A model generated the notes under the pieces. The model worked only from the letters and a program-made list of their open reading frames with translations, did not search any database and was not told the DNA's origin. This document shows positions 6,197 through 10,816 of a DNA stretch of 10,816 nucleotides, in pieces. Source of the stretch: Spirochaetaceae bacterium (GTDB lineage Bacteria; Spirochaetota; Spirochaetia; Treponematales; Breznakiellaceae). Location of the stretch: contig JAISZQ010000025.1 in the NCBI GenBank assembly GCA_031269165.1, positions 1 through 10,816 on the forward strand, written 5' to 3'. The position numbers were made by a program, and so were the translations under genes. Numbering within the stretch: the first letter of the stretch is position 1; the number at the start of each line of letters is the position of its first letter.

Positions 6197-6240
6197 TTTT
6201 TCCCGTTTTTTCCCGTTTTTTTTCACTTTTTTTCCCGTTA
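6197..6240. repeat. Helically phased T-tracts next to the right end
   Basis: TTTTTCCCG occurs at 6197-6205 and 6207-6215, then TTTTTTTTCAC at 6216-6226 and TTTTTTTCCCG at 6227-6237. The C blocks start at 6202, 6212, 6224 and 6234, spaced 10-12 bp, so the T-tracts lie on one face of the helix. Such DNA is normally curved. It abuts the inverted arm CGTTATAAA. Confidence 0.7.
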
Positions 6241-6250
6241 TAAAATACCT
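6236..6250. other. Right attachment core (attR-like) of the nested element
   Basis: The inverted arm CGTTATAAA (6236-6244) overlaps the direct-repeat copy AAAATAC (6242-6248). From 6249 the sequence resumes the transposase frame (P-E-K-G-H). Confidence 0.65.
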
Positions 6251-6283
6251 GAAAAAGGCCATGCAGATTCTCATGCCGCGTGA
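6249..6283 (+). pseudogene. Last codons of the split transposase
   Basis: Joining 3555 to 6249 continues the frame E-E-I-K-I as P-E-K-G-H-A-D-S-H-A-A and stops at TGA 6281-6283, just before the right inverted repeat of the IS. The position relative to the IS end is right for the C-terminus. The reading depends on the excision model. Confidence 0.6.
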
Positions 6284-6290
6284 AGGATGA

Positions 6291-6314
6291 GGACATTTCT
6301 ATTGCGCCTTGACA
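6291..6314 (-). repeat. IS right inverted repeat
   Basis: GGACATTTCTATTG (6291-6304) is the exact reverse complement of 2361-2374. The outer tip reads TGTCAAGG on the minus strand from 6314. Confidence 0.8.
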
Positions 6315-6329
6315 TTTTATAAAAATGGA

Positions 6330-6358
6330 TTGACAAAATAAAAGCATTAAAGTATTGT
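6330..6358 (+). promoter_or_regulatory. Probable promoter of the TIGR04076-type gene
   Basis: A perfect TTGACA (6330-6335) is followed after 17 bp by TATTGT (6353-6358), a 4 of 6 match to the -10 consensus. It lies 16 bp outside the IS tip, so the IS inserted just upstream of this promoter without removing it. Confidence 0.6.
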
Positions 6359-6377
6359 CTATTTTAGGAGTTTTCAA

Positions 6378-6725
6378 ATGATGAGGAAATGCAAAATTAC
6401 CGTCTTAAAAACAACGTTTCATGAAGATTTGGCCAAAAAATATGGTGTTGAAGGGCTCAAAAAATGTCCGTTTCATAAAGAAGGTCAAATTTTTTTTGCT
6501 GATTACGCAAAACCTGAAGGTTTCTGTGATGAGGCTTGGAAGGCAATTTATCAATTTGTATTTGCTTTATCTCACGGAGGCGATAAAGTGATGTTTTATC
6601 ATAATGATTGGATAAAAGAATCTGGTATGGCAATTTCTAGTTGCAATGATGGAATAAGGCCGGTTATTTTCAAGATTGAATTAACAGACGATGGGTCAAA
6701 AATAAATTTTGTTCCCATTGAATAA
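6378..6725 (+). CDS. TIGR04076 family protein
   Basis: It is a small cytosolic protein of 115 residues, a normal length for the family, whose biochemical role is not established. The pattern seen is that of TIGR04076: K-I-T-V-L-K near the start, C-P-F-H-K-E-G-Q at about 30-37, K-P-E-G-F-C-D-E-A-W at about 45-54, then a G-G-D segment and a C-N-D-G-I-R-P-V-I-F-K motif near the C-terminus. The conserved cysteines could bind a metal or act in redox chemistry, which is inference. AGGAG (6366-6370) lies 7 nt before ATG 6378. The gene stands alone, is more AT-rich than the core genes of the window, and lies between mobile DNA and repeats, so it may have been acquired. Confidence 0.75.
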   Translation: MMRKCKITVLKTTFHEDLAKKYGVEGLKKCPFHKEGQIFFADYAKPEGFCDEAWKAIYQFVFALSHGGDKVMFYHNDWIKESGMAISSCNDGIRPVIFKIELTDDGSKINFVPIE

Positions 6726-7150
6726 TGGATGTGTTCGACAACCCGGTTGGTTGTCGGCTAACCAGCGAGAGCGCTTGCAAGTCTTGTGGTTTCCAAACAA
6801 CTCTCATCAATAGCGTTTGAAGTAAAAAGGCGATGTAATTATCTTAAACATTTATAAAAATAAAATGAGATATAAATATATATTCAAAAAAATAATCATA
6901 CTTATATTTGAATAAATTATGAGAATATAAAAAAATAGGGAGTACGCCCCAACTTCGCATAACGGCCTGTTTACGCTTCGCCGCTAAAGCGGCTCGGCCT
7001 CCACAATGGCTAGCAGGCTGATTAGACTAAAACATTTGATAAAAAGATAACCACGGATTGCGCGGATTAACGCGGACGAGACGGATAGACACGGATGGGA
7101 AGAGGCACGTTACCGGTTTCAAGCAAAAGGTAAGAAGTAAGCGGTCAGCC
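6726..7150. other. Non-coding AT-rich spacer with hairpins
   Basis: No gene is supported here. It holds a perfect 8-bp hairpin right after the TIGR04076-type gene (CGACAACC 6736-6743 / GGTTGTCG 6749-6756, no T-run), and a very AT-rich stretch (about 6835-6940) with the inverted pair TATTCAAA (6881-6888) / TTTGAATA (6907-6914). A tight hairpin GCCGCT/AGCGGC (6980-6993) follows, then a 'CGCGGATTAACGCGGA' repeat at about 7059-7074 that recurs near 10687. Confidence 0.6.
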
Positions 7151-7245
7151 TGTCATTGCGAGCGGAACGCGGCAATCCAGGGTGAGGTTGTCTTGTCTGG
7201 ATTGCTTCGTTGCTAACGGCAATGTGCCGCCCCCTCGCAATGACA
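7151..7245. repeat. Dispersed palindromic repeat, copy A
   Basis: It begins TGTCATTGCGAG (7151-7162) and ends with the exact reverse complement CTCGCAATGACA (7234-7245). Inside, GGCAATCCAG pairs with CTGGATTGC. A sister copy lies at 10713-10805 and a fragment near 2147. It sits 72 bp beyond the murJ stop and could end that transcript. Confidence 0.8.
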
Positions 7246-7316
7246 CTCTTATCCCTTATGAACTACCAACACGAATAATAACCACGAACCACAACGGGCC
7301 AAAGGTACGTGATGGT

Positions 7317-9077
7317 TCATTTCCCCCGCCGCAGAATCGCGCGCGCGTTGCGGTCCCGTGTCGCAACGAGAAGCAGTACGCCGACCGCCGCGAACAGCAA
7401 CGCCCCAGCGAGGAAGGGAATGAGGTTTTGCAGAAGGCGGACGCCGGTAATCCTTGCAAAAAAAGCGGTGAGCGGGGCTTTGGTGAGGACGACCGGGACG
7501 GCGGCGATGAGGGAAAAGACGGTGATTTTTCCGGTGTACGCGGCCACCTGCCGTGGAGGCGAAGTTGGCGCGGCGCGAAAGGGAAGCGCAGTGGCTCCCC
7601 CTTCGGGGGAGAGGATGCGGCTTTGTTCCCCCGAAGGGGGACCGCCGTGTGCGCTTGCCACAGGAGACTCTTGAAAGGCCCCTCGGGGGCTTTTCTCGGA
7701 CGCGCCGGAAGTGGCGAGTTTTTTATGCAACAGGAAGAAGAGCAACACGGTGTTCACCGCGCTGGAGAGGGAGAGGGCGGCGGCGATCCCCGCGCCCTTC
7801 CAGCGGACGGCGAGTAGGGCGGCGAGCGCGATGTTTACGGCGAAGGACGCGATTCCGGCGATGGTCGGGGAGGCGGAATCCTGTTGCGCGTAGAAGGCCG
7901 GAGCGAGTACCCGGTTGAGCGCGATGCAGTAGAGGCCGCAGATATGGCAGTTGAACGCGGCGAGGGTCAAGGCCACCGACGTTTCGTCAAAACGCCGGGT
8001 CTGGAACAACAGCCGGATTAGCGTTTCTCCCTGAGTGAGCGCAAAGAACGTCACGGGGATCATGATGAGCGCGATGATCTCCAGCGCTTGCGACAGGCGG
8101 GCGTTGAACACGGCCCATTCCCCTTTTTTCGCGTGTTCCGAGAGGTCGGGGAGCAGCACCGTGCCGATGGACACAGCGAAGACGCCCAGCAAAAGTTCCT
8201 GCAAGCGCAGGCTGTACTGGAGGCTTGACACCACGCCCTCGCCCGCGTTGCCCGCCAGTGCCGTCGACACGAGGTCGTTGATCTGGTAGGCGGCCATGCC
8301 GATGACCGTCGGCCCCACGAGGCGCAACACCTGCCGTGTTCCCGGGTTGGACGCGGCTTTTTTGAGGCCCGTAAAAAAGAACGTGAACCCTTTCTTCCAG
8401 ACGAAGGGGGCCTGAACCGCCGCTTCCAGAAAACCGCCCGCGACGATGCCAATCGCCAGCGCGCGCGCCGGGTTTGCCGTGGAGTCTTTTAAGAACCACG
8501 CCGAGGCGATCGTTACGATGTTGAGCAGTACCGGCGCGAACCCGGACGGCGCGAACACGTGGACGCTGTTCAATATGCCTTGAAAGAACGCGGCGATAGA
8601 TATGAAGGCGAGGAAGGGAAACATCACCCGCGTCAAGAGTACGGTCTCGGAAAAGACCGCCGCGTCGTCAAACCCAAAGAGGGGGATCACCAGTGGCGCA
8701 ACCCAGATGCCGATAGCGCAGGCGATGCTGACCAAAAACGAGAGAAACGTGAAGAAACAGTGCAGAAACTCTTTGGTTTTTTGTTCGTCGTTGTCGATCA
8801 GGTAGGACTTGAACGTGGGAATGAACGCGACGGCGATTGACCCCTCGGCGAAGAGGCGGCGGAAGAGGTTGGGGATCATGAACGCCACCGAAAAGGCGTC
8901 GGAGAGGGCACTCGTCCCCAGCAACGCCGCCTTGGTCATCTCCCGCGCAAGCCCCAGCACCCGCGAGGCCAGCGTGAGGAGACCAAGCGACGAGCCGTGC
9001 CGCAGAAGGGAGTCGCGAGAATCAAGCGAGTTACGAGAACCGGGGGAGTTTCGGGGATCGCTCGGATCGTGCGCCAC
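7317..9077 (-). CDS. murJ: MurJ lipid II flippase
   Basis: It moves lipid II across the inner membrane for peptidoglycan synthesis (MurJ/MviN, MOP superfamily). The sequence is a series of hydrophobic segments compatible with 14 helices. Arginines known to be essential in the family are in place: R39 and R45 (S-R-V-L-G-L-A-R-E), R73/R74 (N-L-F-R-R-L-F-A-E-G-S) and R291 (Y-S-L-R-L-Q-E-L-L-L-G-V-F). The GTG start at 9077 lies 3 nt after the aminopeptidase stop, so translation is probably coupled. Two oddities are visible: a Ser/Arg/Asp-rich N-terminal extension of about 28 residues, and a Pro/Ser/Gly-rich insert (about 455-510) between two late membrane helices that is encoded by palindromic repeat DNA. 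Both lie outside the core fold, so the protein is probably functional. Confidence 0.93.
   Translation of the reverse strand: MAHDPSDPRNSPGSRNSLDSRDSLLRHGSSLGLLTLASRVLGLAREMTKAALLGTSALSDAFSVAFMIPNLFRRLFAEGSIAVAFIPTFKSYLIDNDEQKTKEFLHCFFTFLSFLVSIACAIGIWVAPLVIPLFGFDDAAVFSETVLLTRVMFPFLAFISIAAFFQGILNSVHVFAPSGFAPVLLNIVTIASAWFLKDSTANPARALAIGIVAGGFLEAAVQAPFVWKKGFTFFFTGLKKAASNPGTRQVLRLVGPTVIGMAAYQINDLVSTALAGNAGEGVVSSLQYSLRLQELLLGVFAVSIGTVLLPDLSEHAKKGEWAVFNARLSQALEIIALIMIPVTFFALTQGETLIRLLFQTRRFDETSVALTLAAFNCHICGLYCIALNRVLAPAFYAQQDSASPTIAGIASFAVNIALAALLAVRWKGAGIAAALSLSSAVNTVLLFFLLHKKLATSGASEKSPRGAFQESPVASAHGGPPSGEQSRILSPEGGATALPFRAAPTSPPRQVAAYTGKITVFSLIAAVPVVLTKAPLTAFFARITGVRLLQNLIPFLAGALLFAAVGVLLLVATRDRNARAILRRGK
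7595..7706. repeat. Palindromic repeat embedded in the murJ frame
   Basis: CTCCCCCTTCGGGGGAG (7595-7611) and TCCCCCGAAGGGGGA (7627-7641) are hairpins and inverted copies of each other. At 7678-7691 the 14-mer GGCCCCTCGGGGGC matches 1992-2005 in the repeat cluster behind the lipoprotein gene, and the bases after it (TT..C..GG..CGCGCC) also resemble that cluster. The murJ frame stays open throughout. Confidence 0.75.
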
Positions 9078-9080
9078 GTG

Positions 9081-10571
9081 CTACACGTCTTGCAGGAACG
9101 CGAGGTAGCCCTGGTACGCCGTCCACAGGTCGATCTTCGAGATGACCTCAAAGGGCGAGTGCATGGACAACACGGGTATCCCGCAGTCGAGGACTTCGAC
9201 ACCGAGCCGGGCAAAGTGTAGCGCGATAGTCCCGCCCCCGCCCTTGTCAACCTTGCCAAGATTGCCGAACTGCCAGCGGACGCCGTTCTTGTCGAGGATG
9301 CCCAGCACCCGATGCAGAAACTCCGCGTTTGCGTCCGACCCGCCGTACTTGCCCCGGCTGCCGGTATATTTCGAGATGGCAAGCCCCTTGCCCAAGTAAG
9401 AGCAGGTCTTCTTGTCGAAGACGGACGCAAAGTTCGGGTCAAAGGCGGCGTTCACATCGGAGGAAAGCATCGCCGAGTGGGTCAAGGCGCGGCGGAGGTC
9501 GATGTCCCCGCAATAACTTCCGTTGCCTCCGACGCTTGTGTTTGCGCTTTTGGCGAGGAGAAAGGCGATAAAGTCCTCGAAGTTCCGCGCCTCCGCGCCG
9601 GTATTGCCCATCGAGCCGATCTCTTCCTTGTCGGTCAACACGCAGACCACCGTCTTGTCGGGCACATTACTCTCCGCCCGTTCCGCGATGGCCAGCACCG
9701 CCTCAATCGACGCGAACGCGCAGCACTTGTCGTCGTGACCGTAGGCCCCGATCATGCTCCGGTCAAAGCCCACGTCCCGCGCCTTTTGCGCCGGAACCGC
9801 CTCGATCTCCGCGCTGGCAAAGTCCGCCTCGGTGACCCCGTACTGCTCGTTGAGAATGTTAAGCAGGTTGAGCTTCACCTTGTTTTCCGCTTTCTCGTCT
9901 TTGAACGGCCTTGAACCGGCCAGAATGTCAAGCTCCTCGCCCGTGATATACTCGGTCATCTTCTTGTCGTCATAGTCGTGTGAAAGATGGGGCAGCAAGT
10001 CGGTGATGACAAACACCGGATCGTCCTCGTCCTCGCCGACGCGAATCGTCTTTTTTACGCCGTCCTTCCCGAAAATCACCCCGTGCAGCGCGAGCGGCAC
10101 CGTCGGCCACTGCCATTTCTTGATGCCGCCGTAATAGTGCGTGTCAAACAGCGCGAACTCGGCATCCTCGTAGACCGGATTGGTCTTCAAGTCGATACGC
10201 GGCGAATCAAGATGCGCCCCCACGATGGCGGTCCCCTCCGCAAGCGGCCGCTTTCCCAGTACCGCGAAGTTCAGTGCCTTCCCGTGAATGTTCTGGTAGA
10301 CCTTTGCCCCCGGCCCAAGCACGTCCTTCGACCGGAGCGCGTCTTCAATGTCGACAAACCCGGCCTCCCGCAAACGCTCAATGGTCTGCGCCGTCAACTC
10401 CCGCTCCGTCTTCCCCGCGTTCAAAAACGCCTTGTATCGCCCGGCAAACGCCTCGACCACCGCCATATCCGCCTCGGTCGCCGTCTCCCACGTATTCTTA
10501 ATCTTGAACCCCAGCCTTTCGCCGAGTTTTTGTCCTTCCGTCTTCTCTTCTATTGTTGTTGTTGCAGGCAT
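9081..10571 (-). CDS. M18-family zinc aminopeptidase
   Basis: It removes N-terminal amino acids from peptides in the cytoplasm, using a two-metal site; members often prefer acidic residues and form large oligomers. Metal and catalytic motifs of M18 are all visible: G-A-H120-L-D122-S-P-R, G-H-D-D281-K, D-K-E316-E317-I-G-S, S-S-D372-V-N and S-M-H471-S-P-F-E. The usual 'A-H' after the fourth motif is replaced by A-A-F. The 496 residues are in the family range (somewhat long), with no signal peptide. It starts at ATG 10571 behind a purine-rich GAGGAGAGGG site and a promoter. It is followed by murJ after 3 nt, forming a two-gene operon; no functional link between them is known to me. Confidence 0.93.
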   Translation of the reverse strand: MPATTTIEEKTEGQKLGERLGFKIKNTWETATEADMAVVEAFAGRYKAFLNAGKTERELTAQTIERLREAGFVDIEDALRSKDVLGPGAKVYQNIHGKALNFAVLGKRPLAEGTAIVGAHLDSPRIDLKTNPVYEDAEFALFDTHYYGGIKKWQWPTVPLALHGVIFGKDGVKKTIRVGEDEDDPVFVITDLLPHLSHDYDDKKMTEYITGEELDILAGSRPFKDEKAENKVKLNLLNILNEQYGVTEADFASAEIEAVPAQKARDVGFDRSMIGAYGHDDKCCAFASIEAVLAIAERAESNVPDKTVVCVLTDKEEIGSMGNTGAEARNFEDFIAFLLAKSANTSVGGNGSYCGDIDLRRALTHSAMLSSDVNAAFDPNFASVFDKKTCSYLGKGLAISKYTGSRGKYGGSDANAEFLHRVLGILDKNGVRWQFGNLGKVDKGGGGTIALHFARLGVEVLDCGIPVLSMHSPFEVISKIDLWTAYQGYLAFLQDV

Positions 10572-10597
10572 CGCCCTCTCCTCATCAGCACCCCTAT

Positions 10598-10625
10598 ACT
10601 ATACCGAACAAGCCCCGCATGACAA
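10598..10625 (-). promoter_or_regulatory. Promoter of the aminopeptidase-murJ operon
   Basis: On the minus strand, TTGTCA (10625-10620) and TATAGT (10603-10598) are separated by 16 bp. The ATG is 26 bp beyond the -10 hexamer, leaving room for the ribosome site. Confidence 0.65.
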
Positions 10626-10685
10626 GAGAGATGAGAGATAACGTAGGGGGAAGTCTCCCACTGTCAACAACTTAAGAATTTTGTC

Positions 10686-10710
10686 CGCGGATTGACGCGG
10701 ATTTAATCCG
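10686..10710. repeat. CGCGGATT dispersed repeat
   Basis: CGCGGATTGACGCGGATT closely matches 7060-7075 (one difference in the core). In both places it stands upstream of a palindromic TCATTGCGAG repeat, here directly adjacent. Confidence 0.6.
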
Positions 10711-10712
10711 CT

Positions 10713-10805
10713 TGTCATTGCGAGCGAAGCGAAGCAATCCAGGGTGAAGGCATTCCACGGCTGGATTGCTTCGTCGTCGGCAAATGCCGCCTCCTCGCAA
10801 TGACA
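10713..10805. repeat. Dispersed palindromic repeat, copy B
   Basis: It begins TGTCATTGCGAG (10713-10724) and ends CTCGCAATGACA (10794-10805), with inner GCAATCCAG / CTGGATTGC arms. It is nearly the same as 7151-7245 in layout and length, and the two copies bracket the aminopeptidase-murJ operon. Confidence 0.8.
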
Positions 10806-10816
10806 CCCTCACCTCT

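Larger units (their letters stand above)
3549..6248 (-). mobile_element. GpC-depleted tyrosine-recombinase integrative element
   Basis: It is an AT-rich segment bounded by direct repeats AAAATAC (3549-3555 and 6242-6248) and carrying 9-bp inverted arms just inside or over the ends. It encodes, on the minus strand, a tyrosine recombinase with all catalytic residues, then two orphan genes, with a promoter at 6121-6149 and a terminator at 4021-4056. It contains only 11 GpC dinucleotides by my count, whereas flanking IS sequence is rich in them right up to the borders (6258 onward and 3491 backward). Precise excision restores the transposase reading frame. The three main reading frames look intact, in contrast to the decayed IS around it, so the insertion is probably recent. 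There are no plasmid, phage structural or conjugation genes. Confidence 0.8.
2345..6314 (+). mobile_element. Decayed ISNCY-type insertion sequence, split by a nested element
   Basis: The ends are marked by matching inverted repeats. CAATAGAAATGTCC (2361-2374) has its exact reverse complement at 6291-6304, and each is preceded outward by a TGTC tip (2345 and 6314, with different spacing). Between them lies a transposase pseudogene in pieces. Removing the 2,693-bp nested insertion leaves about 1.28 kb, a reasonable IS size. No convincing target duplication is visible outside the tips. The IS cannot transpose by itself because its transposase is frameshifted. Confidence 0.8.

Noticed and set aside
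2330..6330. Target site duplication of the IS
   Set aside because: The bases outside 2345 and 6314 do not match over 4 bp or more.
6955..7025. Integron attC-like site (GCATAACGG followed by a hairpin)
   Set aside because: I could not find the complementary GTTRRRY-type end or paired inner boxes, and there is no integron integrase in the window.
7182..7817. Forward open frame across the palindrome and the end of murJ
   Set aside because: It runs through a dispersed repeat and antisense to murJ; it is rich in G, R and E with no motif.

Overview
The window looks like a bacterial chromosome of the Spirochaetota, probably a Treponema-like organism. This is inferred from the family-1 solute-binding lipoprotein, the M18 aminopeptidase, the relaxed lipobox and the abundant palindromic and 'CGCGGATT' repeats; there is no rRNA or other marker to fix the taxon. 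Core genes are GC-rich. They are interrupted by decayed and intact mobile DNA of very different composition.

Layout: (1) 1-212, the tail of an unidentified gene and a terminator. (2) 237-1990, a strong sigma70-type promoter, a ribosome binding site with an out-of-frame ATG, an 11-C tract, then a solute-binding lipoprotein gene with no permease genes beside it. (3) 1991-2340, GC-rich short repeats. (4) 2345-6314, an ISNCY-type insertion sequence whose transposase is frameshifted several times and split. (5) 3549-6248, nested inside that IS, a 2.7-kb AT-rich element. It has one operon on the minus strand (tyrosine recombinase, then two orphan genes) with its own promoter, a terminator, paired attachment cores and a 450-bp left segment holding a degenerate tandem duplication. 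(6) 6330-6725, a TIGR04076-type small gene with its own promoter. (7) 6726-7316, non-coding AT-rich and repeat DNA. (8) 7317-10571 on the minus strand, an M18 aminopeptidase gene followed after 3 nt by murJ, with a promoter at 10598-10625. (9) 10626-10816, repeats.

The most striking signal is the nested element. I count only 11 GpC dinucleotides in about 2,700 bp, although CpG is frequent. The desert starts and ends at the element's ends, covers coding and non-coding DNA alike, and leaves its three proteins almost without alanine (4 of 599 residues). Removing the element at its 7-bp direct repeat (AAAATAC) restores the transposase frame. Joining its two ends gives a site with perfect 9-bp inverted arms around an 8-bp centre, the layout expected of a tyrosine-recombinase core site. 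It therefore appears to be an intact, recently integrated element from a background with a strong bias against GpC. No function can be assigned to its two cargo-like genes from sequence alone.
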